From contig NZ_BMCS01000001.1 of the NCBI RefSeq assembly GCF_014635305.1, forward strand, positions 2,666,001 to 2,730,000: a stretch of DNA of 64,000 bases, given 5' to 3'. Below, one piece after another: positions 54,472 to 63,632 of this stretch. The first letter of the stretch is position 1. Each line of letters starts with the position of its first letter. Both the position numbers and the translations under genes were made by a program. The notes under the pieces were generated by a model that was given only the letters and a program-made list of their open reading frames with translations, had not been told where the DNA came from and did no database searches. This DNA is from Williamsia phyllosphaerae (lineage in GTDB: Bacteria; Actinomycetota; Actinomycetes; Mycobacteriales; Mycobacteriaceae).

Positions 54472-55737
54472 TCAGTAGCGCCCAAAGGCGAGCGCCACAT
54501 TGTGCCCACCGAATCCGAACGAGTTGTTGATGGCGTAGTCGATTTGCCCGTACCGCGGCTCACCGGCGACGACGTCGAGATTGCACTCGGTGTCCTGGTT
54601 CTCCAAGTTGAGCGTCGGCGGGATGACCCCGTCTTCGATCGCCTTGATGGTCAGTACCGATTCCAATGCACCCACAGCCCCGATGGAGTGCCCGAGCGCA
54701 GACTTCGGTGCGTACACCGCAGCGTGCTCGCCGATTGCCGAGTTGATCGCCAGCGCCTCGGCGGTGTCGCCGATCGATGTCGATGTCGCGTGTGCGTTGA
54801 CATGGGTGATGTCGCTGCTCTGCAGTCCGGCGGTCTCCAGCGCGCGACGCATCGCACGAGCGGCACCGGTTCCCTCGGGATGCGGTGCCACCAGGTGGTA
54901 GCCGTCGGACGTGATGCCGGTGCCGAGCAGACGCGCATGGATGTGCGCGCCACGAGCCCGGGCGTGGTCCTCACGTTCGATCACCATCAGCGCCGCGGCC
55001 TCGCCGAACACGAAGCCGTCGCGGTCCTTGTCGAACGGGCGCGACGCCGCCGCCGGATCGTCGTTCCGCGTGCTCATCGCACGCATCATGGCGAAACTGG
55101 CGATCGGGACCGCGTCGATGAAGCCCTCGACACCACCGGTGACGACCATGTCGGCGTCGCCGAGCACGATGTGTCGCCACGCGTGGGCGATGGCCTCGGA
55201 GCCCGACGAGCAGGCCGACACCGGGGTGATGACCCCGGCCCGGGCGCCGATGTTCAGACCGATGACCGCTGCGGGTCCGTTCGGCATGGTCATCGGCACC
55301 GCGAGCGGCGACACCTTGCGGTAGTTGCCGGTGAGGGTCATGGCGTCGTGGGCCGCGATGAGTGCGTCGCCGCCACCGAGGCCGGTGCCGAGGACGACCG
55401 CGAGACGATCGTGGTCGACCTCGGGCTCGCCCGCCTGCTCCCACAACCGCTTGCTCATCACATGGGCCATGCGCTCGACATAGCTCATGCGTCGTGCCTC
55501 GACGCGCGACACCTCCTCGGTCGGGTCCTTCACCAGCTTGCCGCCGAAGGTCACCGGCAGGTTGTACTCGGTGACGAAGTCGTCCGTCAGCGTCCGGATA
55601 CCGGACTCGCCGGCCAGCAGACCCTTCCAGGTGGAGTCGAGATCCTCACCCACGGACGTCGTGGCGACCATGGAGGTCACCACGACGCTGGGAAAGTTCC
55701 CCGCCGCTGTTGAGAATTCGCGAAGAGATGATGTCAA
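54472..55737 (-). CDS. kasA: beta-ketoacyl-ACP synthase KasA (FAS-II)
   Basis: A 421-residue KAS I/II enzyme. The catalytic Cys is in [17 protein letters not shown], the histidines in NAHATST and [10 protein letters not shown], and the end [18 protein letters not shown] is nearly invariant in mycobacterial KasA. It elongates meromycolate precursors with malonyl-AcpM. The start is TTG 55737, 5 nt after the acpM stop. Only one Kas gene is present; M. tuberculosis has kasA and kasB here. Confidence 0.95.
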   Translation of the reverse strand: MTSSLREFSTAAGNFPSVVVTSMVATTSVGEDLDSTWKGLLAGESGIRTLTDDFVTEYNLPVTFGGKLVKDPTEEVSRVEARRMSYVERMAHVMSKRLWEQAGEPEVDHDRLAVVLGTGLGGGDALIAAHDAMTLTGNYRKVSPLAVPMTMPNGPAAVIGLNIGARAGVITPVSACSSGSEAIAHAWRHIVLGDADMVVTGGVEGFIDAVPIASFAMMRAMSTRNDDPAAASRPFDKDRDGFVFGEAAALMVIEREDHARARGAHIHARLLGTGITSDGYHLVAPHPEGTGAARAMRRALETAGLQSSDITHVNAHATSTSIGDTAEALAINSAIGEHAAVYAPKSALGHSIGAVGALESVLTIKAIEDGVIPPTLNLENQDTECNLDVVAGEPRYGQIDYAINNSFGFGGHNVALAFGRY

Positions 55738-55742
55738 TTAGT

Positions 55743-56048
55743 TCACTCAGCCTTCTTGTTGGAGTCCACCTGCGCCTTGATGGCTGCGGCGGCTTCCGGG
55801 TTCTCGGCCTCGAGCTTCTGGATGTAGTTCACGGCGTCACCAACGGTGCGCAGGCCGGCCAGATCCTCGTCGGGGATCTTCACTCCGTACTTGTCCTCGG
55901 TCTGGACCGCGATCTCGACCATCGACAGCGAGTCGATGTCCAGGTCGTCGACGAAGGACTTGTCGACGGTGACCTCGGAGGGCTCAATACCGGTGACCTC
56001 TTCGATGATCTCCGCGATGCCGGCAATGAGTTCGTCCTGAGTCGCCAC
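55743..56048 (-). CDS. acpM: meromycolate acyl carrier protein
   Basis: A 101-residue ACP. The phosphopantetheine Ser is in DDLDIDSLSMVE, preceded by IIEEVTGIEPSEVT and followed by KYGVKIPDEDLAGLRTVGDA. The C-terminal Ala/Glu/Lys-rich extension is the mark of AcpM, though shorter than the 115-residue M. tuberculosis protein. GTG 56048 has AAGGGAG upstream. It carries the growing acyl chains of FAS-II. Confidence 0.95.
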   Translation of the reverse strand: MATQDELIAGIAEIIEEVTGIEPSEVTVDKSFVDDLDIDSLSMVEIAVQTEDKYGVKIPDEDLAGLRTVGDAVNYIQKLEAENPEAAAAIKAQVDSNKKAE

Positions 56049-56176
56049 TGGGTGACTCCCTTCTGTTGTTCGTTCTGCTACTTCACATGGTTCCGGAAGC
56101 GGTGGTCTGGCCACCGTTTGGACCGACGATCACGAGAGTGTTCGTCCTCCGGGGGCGCCTGCGGTGTGCGGCGCCG

Positions 56177-57100
56177 CTATCCAAGTTCTGTGATCGCCTC
56201 GAGGTCGGAGGGGGTCTTCAGGGCACGGGTCGGTGTGCCCTTCAGCTCGCGCTTGGCGATACCGGTGAGCGCCCCGGCGGGGGGCAGCTCGACCAGTCCG
56301 CTGACCCCGAGCTCGCGCATCGTTGCCGAGCAGAGGTCCCATCGAACCGGGTTGGTCACCTGGGCGACCAGTTTCGCGAGGGCGTCGGTGCCCGTCGTGA
56401 CCGGCTTGCCGTCGAAGTTCGACAGCAGCACGCAGGTGGGGTCCTGCGGCGTGATCGACGCGGCGGCGGCGGCCACCGCGTCCTGGGCGGGCGCCATGTA
56501 CCGGGTGTGGAAGGCGCCTGCGACGGAGAGCTTACGGGTTCGCGCCTTCTCCGGCGGGTTGGCGATGAGTTCGTCGATGGCCTCGACGCGGCCGGCGGCC
56601 ACGATCTGACCGACGGCGTTGCGGTTGGCCGGGATGAGGTCGAGCTCGGCGAGGCGGTCGAGGACCTGCTGCTCGTCACCGCCGAGGACGGCGGCCATCG
56701 TGGTGGGCTCGAGCGCACAGGCCTTGGCCATCTCGGCGCCGCGGACGGCGGCCAGGGAGACGGCCTCGTCGCGACTGATCACCCCGGTGATCGCGGCGGC
56801 GGCGAGTTCGCCAATCGAGTGGCCGGCCACGACGAGCTCCGACGGCAGCGATCCACGCTTGACGATCTCGTCGTACGCGATCAGGGCGGACACGACGACG
56901 AGCGGCTGCGTCACCGCGGTGTCGGTGATCTCCTCCGCGGTCGCGGTCGTGCCGAGCCGTTCCAGCTGGAGGCCGGTGAGCTTGGACCACGTCGCGATCT
57001 GGTCTTGTACGCCGGGTAGCTCGAGCCACGGCTCGAGCATCCCGGGGGTCTGTGAGCCCTGTCCGGGCGCTAGCAACGAGAGCACTTGATCAGAGAACAC
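56177..57100 (-). CDS. fabD: malonyl-CoA:ACP transacylase
   Basis: A 307-residue malonyltransferase. It begins SLLAPGQGSQTPGML, has the nucleophile in VVAGHSIGELAAAA (Ser about 95), the malonate-binding Arg region AAVRGAEMA and the catalytic His in AGAFHTRYM. It loads malonate onto AcpM. GTG 57100 is the longest start; GTG 57085 matches mycobacterial starts better. First gene of the fabD-acpM-kasA-accD6 operon, behind a palindromic promoter. Confidence 0.94.
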   Translation of the reverse strand: MFSDQVLSLLAPGQGSQTPGMLEPWLELPGVQDQIATWSKLTGLQLERLGTTATAEEITDTAVTQPLVVVSALIAYDEIVKRGSLPSELVVAGHSIGELAAAAITGVISRDEAVSLAAVRGAEMAKACALEPTTMAAVLGGDEQQVLDRLAELDLIPANRNAVGQIVAAGRVEAIDELIANPPEKARTRKLSVAGAFHTRYMAPAQDAVAAAAASITPQDPTCVLLSNFDGKPVTTGTDALAKLVAQVTNPVRWDLCSATMRELGVSGLVELPPAGALTGIAKRELKGTPTRALKTPSDLEAITELG

Positions 57101-57165
57101 CCTGAGGGCTCGTCGTGTGGGTGTTGGTGGGGCCGAACCTTGTGCCGAGGTTTTGTTTGGTTCCT

Positions 57166-57196
57166 ACAAACGGCTGTCTGCACGTATCCCGTTTGT
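57166..57196. promoter_or_regulatory. inverted repeat in the fabD promoter, candidate MabR site
   Basis: ACAAACGG (57166-57173) and CCGTTTGT (57189-57196) are perfect eight-base arms separated by 15 nt, about 65-95 nt upstream of fabD. On the - strand a TAGGAA -10-like hexamer follows the proximal arm. MabR (Rv2242) of M. tuberculosis is known to control the FAS-II promoter, and the regulator gene lies directly upstream here, so this is the likely target. Confidence 0.6.
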
Positions 57197-57288
57197 CACC
57201 AGATCGAGACTCGTGATAGAGAACAGCGCGAACGCAGGTTCGATAGGAGGTTACCCAGAAATACCGAAACCACTGTGACGCATGGGAC

Positions 57289-58551
57289 TCATGTGCGCGT
57301 TTCGTGTCGAACCTGTGCCAGTCGCCCGACCGTCGAGGCCACCCGCAGGACGTAGGCGTCGCGCGGATTCATGGGGTCACGGCCGGTCACTTCGGCTATC
57401 CGCTTTAGTCGATATCTCACAGTATTTGGGTGAACGAACAGTTCTCGCGCGCACGATTCGACCGATCCGCCGGAATCGAGGTAGGCGTCGAGCGTGTTCG
57501 TCAGGGTGGCCCCGCCCTTGGCCAACGGGATCACGAGGAAGTCGTTCAGCGTCGTGACGGCAGCGGAATCGCCGAGCAGCGCGCGCTCGGGGAGCAGCTC
57601 CCAGCTGTGCACCGGACGCGGGGCACCCGGCCAGCCGGCCACCGCGTCCATCCCCGCCAACGCCTCCACCGCGCTCGAGTGGGCCGCTCCGAGATTGGCG
57701 GTGGTGTGTCCGATGACGACCGGCGCGTCCGCGAAGTGAGTCAGCAGTTTCGCCACGAAGGGATCGCTCGCGTCCATCTGTCCGCTGACGATCGCCACGA
57801 GGTGGGTTCCCTGCACCACCGACAACGCCGATCGTTCGTGTTGGCGGGCCGTGGTGTGGATGGCCAGGGGTACCGACACGTTGAGCTCGGGTGGCGGGTA
57901 CCCGACCACGACCGTCGCGGATGCGTCGGCGTCCCAGTTCAACGCGGCGGCGCGCGAGAGCAGGGTCGGGCCGCTGTCGCCGCGGACGACCGCGTCGACG
58001 ACGAGGGCCTCGAGCCGCGAGTCCCACGCGCCACGGGACTCGGCCGCCGAGGCGTAGATGGCCGCGGCGGCGAACCCGATCTCGCGGCCGTAGCGCAACA
58101 CCGACTCGGTCAGGGCCCGCAGTTGTGCGTCGTTGCGTGCGAGCAGCGGGAGCCACTTCTCGAAGAACTCCATGGCCACGCGGACCATCTCGACCGACTG
58201 CAGCAGGCTGATCCGGCGGGCCAGATCCTGCGGCACGACCTGGAACGCGGTGACGGTGAACTTCACGTTGCCCTCGGGATCCTGCAACCACTCGACGAAG
58301 TTGACCACCGCGGTCTGCACGACCAACTGGACACTGGCGCGCTGCCCGGCCTCGAGATCGGCGAAGTAGGGCAGTTGGTCCTGCATCGAGTGCACGGCCT
58401 CGGTGGCGAGCCGACCGCTGTACTGCTTCACCCGCCGCAGAAGTGTGTCGGGAAGGGCGTCGTGCATGTTGGCCGGCGCGGGAACACGGGCGCCCCGCGC
58501 GCTGAACAGGTCACCGGGAGTCTGTTCGGGCACGTGGGGAGAGTCGGTCAC
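57289..58551 (-). CDS. mabR: FAS-II regulator MabR, PucR/CdaR-type
   Basis: A 420-residue regulator. The N-terminal two-thirds form a helical and GGDEF-like sensory region of the CdaR/PucR class. The C-terminal HTH_30 domain reads SVESCARELFVHPNTVRYRLKRIAEVTG in two parts. Its place between aceE and fabD and its length (Rv2242 is 414 residues) identify MabR, regulator of the FAS-II operon. GTG 58551 lies about 6 nt after TACAGT on the - strand, so the mRNA may be leaderless. Confidence 0.9.
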   Translation of the reverse strand: MTDSPHVPEQTPGDLFSARGARVPAPANMHDALPDTLLRRVKQYSGRLATEAVHSMQDQLPYFADLEAGQRASVQLVVQTAVVNFVEWLQDPEGNVKFTVTAFQVVPQDLARRISLLQSVEMVRVAMEFFEKWLPLLARNDAQLRALTESVLRYGREIGFAAAAIYASAAESRGAWDSRLEALVVDAVVRGDSGPTLLSRAAALNWDADASATVVVGYPPPELNVSVPLAIHTTARQHERSALSVVQGTHLVAIVSGQMDASDPFVAKLLTHFADAPVVIGHTTANLGAAHSSAVEALAGMDAVAGWPGAPRPVHSWELLPERALLGDSAAVTTLNDFLVIPLAKGGATLTNTLDAYLDSGGSVESCARELFVHPNTVRYRLKRIAEVTGRDPMNPRDAYVLRVASTVGRLAQVRHETRT

Positions 58552-58648
58552 CTGACCACTGTAGGTGCTCGACGTGGGGGGATCCGCCGTTCGCCCCGCA
58601 CCGCGCCACCGCACGAGGCGCGGCACGGTGCGGGGGCACGGTGATCGA

Positions 58649-61447
58649 TCAGGACACGCCCGGATCCGACGTCTGCTCCGGCGCCGCGAGGACATCGGTG
58701 ATGTCGTATCGGTCGGCGGCCTTCGCGGCGACGGAGAACTCGATGTGTCCTTCCCGCGCGAGGGCGGCCAGCACGCCGACGACGATCGACTCGGCGTCGA
58801 CGTTGAAGAACCGGCGTGCGGCAGGGCGGGTGTCGGAGAAGCCGAACCCGTCGGTGCCCAGCGTCATGTAAGTACCGGGCACCCACGCGCGGATCAGTTC
58901 GGGCAGCCCGCGCATGAAATCGCTGACCGCGACGAACGGCCCCTGCGCCGAGGACAGCGCGGAGGTGACGAACGGCTGCTCGTGCTCGCCGTCCGGATCG
59001 CGGAGCGACGCCTTCTCGTAGGCAACGCCGTCGCGGGTGAGCTCACCCCACGAGGTCACCGACCAGATGTCGGCCGCCACGTCCCAGTCCTGCGCGAGCA
59101 GCTCCTGCGCCCGGACCGCGTCGGTCATCGTGACCCCCGAGACCAGGATGTTCGCCGGGTACTGCTTCTTCTCGGGTGCGGTGTGGCATTTGTAGATGCC
59201 CCGGAGGACGCCGGTGACGTCGAGGTCCTCGGGCTGCGCCGGCTGCGAGATCGGCTCGTTGTAGACGGTGATGTAGTAGTAGATGTTCTCCGGGTCGTCG
59301 CCGAACATCCGGCCCAGGCCGTCGACGATGATGTGGGCCATCTCGTAGGCGTAGGCCGGGTCGTAGGCCACCACCGCGGGGTTCGTCGACGCCAGCACCA
59401 ACGAGTGCCCGTCGGCGTGCTGCAGGCCCTCTCCGGTCAGGGTCGTCCGTCCCGCCGTCGCACCGATCACGAAACCGCGTGCCATCTGATCAGCGGCGGC
59501 CCACAGGCCGTCGCCGGTCCGCTGGAAGCCGAACATCGAGTAGAAGATGTACAGCGGGATCATCGGCTCGTCGTGGGTCGCGTACGAGGTGCCGACCGCG
59601 GTGAACGACGCGGTCGAGCCGGCCTCGTTGATGCCCTCGTGCAGGATCTGACCGATCTCGCTCTCCTTGTAGGCGAGCATCAGCTCGGCGTCGACCGAGG
59701 TGTAGAGCTGACCGTTGCGGTTGTAGATCTTCAGCGACGGGAACCACGAGTCCATACCGAACGTGCGGGCCTCGTCCGGGATGATCGGCACGACGCGCTT
59801 GCCGACCTCCTTGTCGCGCATCAGTTCCTTGAAGATGCGCACCAGCGCCATCGTCGAGGCGACCTGCTGCTTGCCCGAGCCCTTGGCCATGGCCTTGATG
59901 ACACCGTCGGTCGCCGGCTTGAGCGTCTTGCTCTTGGTGCGACGGGTGGGCAGGAAACCGCCGAGGGTCTTGCGCCGGTCGAGCATGTACTGGATCTCCG
60001 GTGCATCCGCCCCGGGGTGGTAGTACGGCGGAAGGTACGGGTCCTTCTCGAGCTGCTCGTCGGTGATCGGGATGCGGCAGCTGTCCCGGAAGTCCTTGAG
60101 GTCGTCGAGTGTCAGCTTCTTCATCTGGTGCGTCGCGTTGCGGCCCTCGAAGTGCTTACCGAGGGTGTAGCCCTTGATCGTGTGCGCCAGGATCACCGTC
60201 GGCTGACCCTTGTGGGCCATGGCCGAGGCGTACGCGGCGTGCACCTTGCGGTAGTCGTGGCCACCACGCTTGAGCTTCCAGATGTCGTCGTCGCTGATGT
60301 TCTTGACGAGCTCCTTGGTGCGCGGGTCGCGTCCGAAGAAGTGCTCGCGGACGAACGCGCCGTCGTTGGCCTTGTATCCCTGGAAGTCGCCGTCGGGCGT
60401 GGTGTTCATCAGGTTCACCAGGGCGCCGTCACGGTCGGCGTGCAGCAGCGCATCCCACTCGCGGCCCCACACGACCTTGATGACGTTCCAGCCCGCGCCG
60501 CGGAAGAACGACTCCAGCTCCTGGATGATCTTGCCGTTTCCGCGGACAGGGCCGTCGAGACGCTGCAGGTTGCAGTTGATGACGAAGGTCAGGTTGTCGA
60601 GACCCTCGGTCGCCGCCACGTGGGCGAGGCCGCGCGATTCGGGTTCGTCCATCTCACCGTCGCCGAGGAACGCCCACACGTGCTGCTCGGAGGTGTCCTT
60701 GATGCCGCGGTCGTCGAGGTAGTGGTTGAACCGCGCCTGGTAGATGGCGTTCATCGGTCCGAGTCCCATCGACACGGTGGGGAACTGCCAGAACTCGGGC
60801 ATGAGCCGCGGGTGCGGGTACGACGGCAGGCCGCCGCCCTCACCGGCGTGGCTGTGCTCCTGACGGAACCCGTCCATCCGGTGTTCGTCGATGCGGCCCT
60901 CGAGGTAGGCGCGCGCGTAGATGCCGGGGGAGGCGTGGCCCTGGATGAAGATCTGGTCGCCACCGCCGGAGTGGTCCTGGCCGCGGAAGAAGTGGTTGAA
61001 GCCGACCTCGTAGAGCGCGGCCGAGGAGGCGTAGGTGGAGATGTGGCCGCCCACACCGACGCCCGGTCGCTGCGCGCGGTGCACCATGATCGCCGCGTTC
61101 CAGCGGATGAACGCGCGGAACCGGCGCTCGACGTCCTCGTCGCCGGGGAACCACGGCTCGCTCTCGGTCGGGATCGTGTTCACGTAGTCGGTCGAGGTCA
61201 GCGACGGGATAGACACGCGCTTCTCGCTGGCGCGTTCGAGCAGTCGCAGCATCAGGTAGCGCGCACGTCCCGGACCGGCGTTCTCCAACAGGCCGTCGAA
61301 GGACTCCAACCACTCGTCGGTCTCCTGCGGATCGATGTCGGGTAGGTAGGACGCCACGCCCTCACGGATGACGCGGACCCGGTCGGTGCCCGACGAGCGG
61401 TCCTTGCCGCTCGCGCCGCGTGCGTCCTGCGTGCTCTGCTCTGTCAC
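58649..61447 (-). CDS. aceE: pyruvate dehydrogenase E1 component, homodimeric
   Basis: A 932-residue E1. Thiamine diphosphate binding is shown by [17 protein letters not shown]...[12 protein letters not shown]; other family blocks include [22 protein letters not shown] in parts and TPTRRTKSK-like linkers. It decarboxylates pyruvate and transfers the acetyl unit to the E2 lipoyl domain, giving acetyl-CoA. The adjoining FAS-II genes then use acetyl units. GTG 61447 has GAGGAG upstream, with a CCGGC/GCCGG hairpin (61471-61488) beyond it. It leads the aceE-mabR order as in mycobacteria. Confidence 0.96.
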   Translation of the reverse strand: MTEQSTQDARGASGKDRSSGTDRVRVIREGVASYLPDIDPQETDEWLESFDGLLENAGPGRARYLMLRLLERASEKRVSIPSLTSTDYVNTIPTESEPWFPGDEDVERRFRAFIRWNAAIMVHRAQRPGVGVGGHISTYASSAALYEVGFNHFFRGQDHSGGGDQIFIQGHASPGIYARAYLEGRIDEHRMDGFRQEHSHAGEGGGLPSYPHPRLMPEFWQFPTVSMGLGPMNAIYQARFNHYLDDRGIKDTSEQHVWAFLGDGEMDEPESRGLAHVAATEGLDNLTFVINCNLQRLDGPVRGNGKIIQELESFFRGAGWNVIKVVWGREWDALLHADRDGALVNLMNTTPDGDFQGYKANDGAFVREHFFGRDPRTKELVKNISDDDIWKLKRGGHDYRKVHAAYASAMAHKGQPTVILAHTIKGYTLGKHFEGRNATHQMKKLTLDDLKDFRDSCRIPITDEQLEKDPYLPPYYHPGADAPEIQYMLDRRKTLGGFLPTRRTKSKTLKPATDGVIKAMAKGSGKQQVASTMALVRIFKELMRDKEVGKRVVPIIPDEARTFGMDSWFPSLKIYNRNGQLYTSVDAELMLAYKESEIGQILHEGINEAGSTASFTAVGTSYATHDEPMIPLYIFYSMFGFQRTGDGLWAAADQMARGFVIGATAGRTTLTGEGLQHADGHSLVLASTNPAVVAYDPAYAYEMAHIIVDGLGRMFGDDPENIYYYITVYNEPISQPAQPEDLDVTGVLRGIYKCHTAPEKKQYPANILVSGVTMTDAVRAQELLAQDWDVAADIWSVTSWGELTRDGVAYEKASLRDPDGEHEQPFVTSALSSAQGPFVAVSDFMRGLPELIRAWVPGTYMTLGTDGFGFSDTRPAARRFFNVDAESIVVGVLAALAREGHIEFSVAAKAADRYDITDVLAAPEQTSDPGVS

Positions 61448-61719
61448 TGGTGCATAACTCCTCGTGTCGACCGGCTTGTTGTGGCCGGAACCTGATCGGC
61501 TCACCGAGAGCGGAATGTGCGTCCGCAGCGGTGCGACCCCGGACCCGGCATGGTGGCGCCGGAGCGAGGTACGTCACCAATCGTGCCGTATGTGATCTCC
61601 GGATGGCACCGCAGCGGCCAACTCGGGCCGTACGGGCTCGGTGCGCTGGTGCTCGGACGGCGTGTCGGACTCGGCCGATGTGTTGGTCCGGGTGTGTCGG
61701 CTGAGGCACTATCGCACCT

Positions 61720-62325
61720 GTGAAGGCTCAGAGCGCGGGCGCAGCGGCGCGTCCGCTCCAGGCGATCGTCGCTGCGTCGGCGTGCGCGCTGCTGGTGCTG
61801 GCGGCGGGGTGCACCTCCGGTGTCGACGGCTCCGGACAGGTGGACGCCATCGCGGCCGGCCAGTACCGCGCCGATCAGTCCTCGAGTGCGGCCAGCAGTC
61901 GGCAGGCGGCGGCGGCGAACGCCGAGTACAGCCTCTGCGCGGCGGTCACCACCTCGGCGGTGTCGATGCTGCGGACCTACAACGCGTTCGTCGACGCACT
62001 CAACTCGAAGCAGGTGTACGCCGACCTCGGCGGCGCCGACCGTCGGGCCGTCGACGAGTTCACCCGCGGATCCGGGGCGATCTCGGATGCGTTGACCGAT
62101 GAGGTGTCCGACGGGGTCCGGTCGCAGGCCCAGGCGCTGATCGACCGGACGGGCGCGTTGTCGCGGGCTGTCGGCACACGACAGCGGGTACCGCTCAACG
62201 TCGCGTCGACGGCGTGGATCCGCGCCCGCGACGCCGTACTCGATTCCTGCGGTCCCTATGCGGCCTCGAGTTCCTCGACCGCGCCCGCGGTTCCGGCATC
62301 ACCATCCGGCTCGCCGGGCGGATGA
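61720..62325 (+). CDS. lipoprotein of unknown function (Rv2240c-like position)
   Basis: A 201-residue lipoprotein. The signal peptide ends at LAAGC (Cys31). The mature part is helical, with Ser/Ala-rich ends and two cysteines (YSLCAAV and DSCGPY) that could pair. No domain is recognised. It is divergent from aceE and followed by DUF3052 and ahpE, the order of Rv2240c-Rv2239c-Rv2238c in M. tuberculosis. Confidence 0.75.
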   Translation: MKAQSAGAAARPLQAIVAASACALLVLAAGCTSGVDGSGQVDAIAAGQYRADQSSSAASSRQAAAANAEYSLCAAVTTSAVSMLRTYNAFVDALNSKQVYADLGGADRRAVDEFTRGSGAISDALTDEVSDGVRSQAQALIDRTGALSRAVGTRQRVPLNVASTAWIRARDAVLDSCGPYAASSSSTAPAVPASPSGSPGG

Positions 62326-62509
62326 CGCCTTCGGTGGGTCCGATATCGGGCTCACCGGCCACGACGTCGTCCGACACCCGCGCCGGATCGCATACTCGGC
62401 TTGCAACTTCGCCGCACACGCTGTTCTCTAGTACCAATCGGCTGATTTCCCATCGGGATCTCGGCGCACACATGTTCGGTCGGGAAACCTGATGAGGAGG
62501 TCGCACGCG

Positions 62510-62932
62510 TTGGTTGCCGCTGCGGATGGTAATCGCGCCGAGAAGCTCGGGTTCACTCCGGGCATGGTGGTGCAGGAGCTCGGGTGGGACGAGGACGCCG
62601 ATGACGACCTCCGCGTCGACATCGAGGACCGCGTCGGTGCCGAGATGCTCGACGAGGACTCCGACGAGGTCATCGACGTCGTCGTTCTCTGGTGGCGCGA
62701 TGACGACGGCGATCTCGTGGACGCCCTGATGGACGCCATCGGACCGCTCGCCGACGACGGATACGTCTGGGTCTTCTCGCCCAAGACAGGCACCTCCGGC
62801 TACGTCGACCCCGCCGAGATCGCCGAGTCGGCGCCCACAGCGGGACTCACCCAGACCTCGGTCATCAGCCTGGGGGATTGGTCCGGATCGCGCTTGGTGC
62901 AACCCAAGTCGCGCTCGGCCAAGCGCGCGTGA
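62510..62932 (+). CDS. DUF3052 family protein
   Basis: A 140-residue acidic protein of the DUF3052 family: LGFTPGMVVQELGWDEDAD, DVVVLWWRDDDGDLVDALMDA, then WVFSPKTGTSGYVDPAEI. The function is unknown; it lies next to ahpE in many Mycobacteriales. TTG 62510 is preferred because AGGAGG (62495-62500) is correctly placed for it; ATG 62492 would put that motif inside the gene. Confidence 0.88.
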   Translation: MVAAADGNRAEKLGFTPGMVVQELGWDEDADDDLRVDIEDRVGAEMLDEDSDEVIDVVVLWWRDDDGDLVDALMDAIGPLADDGYVWVFSPKTGTSGYVDPAEIAESAPTAGLTQTSVISLGDWSGSRLVQPKSRSAKRA

Positions 62933-62970
62933 TCGACTCTTCGCCCACCGGTGCAGGACCGCTCGACCAG

Positions 62971-63477
62971 ATGGCACGGATAGCGATGGACTCCCCGTCC
63001 GCCACGCCCTCGCGGCCGCTGCCGCCCGGCTCGATCGCCCCGGATTTCGAACTCCGCGACCAGAACAACCAGCGCGTGAGCCTGCAGGCGTCGCGTGCCA
63101 CCAAGAAGGTCCTCGTGGTCTTCTTCCCCCTCGCCTTCACCGGCACCTGCGAGGGCGAACTCGCCATCCTGCGGGACCGGCTCCCCGACTTCGAGACCGA
63201 CCGGACCACCCTTCTGGCCATCTCGGTCGGTCCGCCCCCCACGCACAAGATCTGGTCGTCGGCACAGGGATTCCTGTTCCCGATCCTCTCGGACTTCTGG
63301 CCGCACGGGGTCACCGCGATGAACTACGGGGTCTTCAACGCCCGCGCCGGCTACGCCAACCGTGGGACGTTCGTCGTCGGTCAGGACGGCATCATCACCT
63401 TCTCCGACGTCGTCGGGCCGGGCGAGGCGCGCGACGACACGCTCTGGGAGCGTGCACTCGCTGCTCTGCAGTCCTAG
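62971..63477 (+). CDS. ahpE: one-cysteine peroxiredoxin AhpE
   Basis: A peroxiredoxin of 168 residues at most. The peroxidatic Cys is in FPLAFTGTCEGEL (Cys60), the thioredoxin-fold start is IAPDFELRDQNNQRVSL, and SVGPPPTHKIW and FLFPILSDFWPHG are specific to AhpE. No second conserved Cys, so a one-Cys enzyme that reduces peroxides and peroxynitrite. Start ATG 62971 or 62986; the residues before PLPPG are not conserved. Confidence 0.92.
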   Translation: MARIAMDSPSATPSRPLPPGSIAPDFELRDQNNQRVSLQASRATKKVLVVFFPLAFTGTCEGELAILRDRLPDFETDRTTLLAISVGPPPTHKIWSSAQGFLFPILSDFWPHGVTAMNYGVFNARAGYANRGTFVVGQDGIITFSDVVGPGEARDDTLWERALAALQS

Positions 63478-63556
63478 CGGGCCGACTCACACGATTTTCC
63501 GAAGCCTCCGCGGCGCGATAGATTCGTGTCTGCATCGGCGCTGTGGCGCGCCGTCG

Positions 63557-63632
63557 GCGCGTATAGCTCAGTGGTTAGAGCTCTGGTCTTACACACCAGC
63601 GGTCGGGGGTTCAAATCCCTCTGCGCGCACCA
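63557..63632 (+). tRNA. tRNA-Val (TAC)
   Basis: The acceptor stem GCGCGTA/TGCGCGC (63557-63563 with 63622-63628, one G-T pair), the D-arm TAGCTCAGTGGTTAGAGC and the anticodon loop CTTACAC give TAC; the T-arm is GGGGGTTCAAATCCC. Discriminator A at 63629 and CCA encoded at 63630-63632. The 3' half is overlapped by the antisense end of the ion-channel gene. Confidence 0.95.

Noticed and set aside
58565-61345. 926-codon open frame antisense to aceE
   Set aside because: The aceE frame has complete family motifs; the antisense frame is rich in Arg, Val, Asp and His without domains and reflects high third-position GC.
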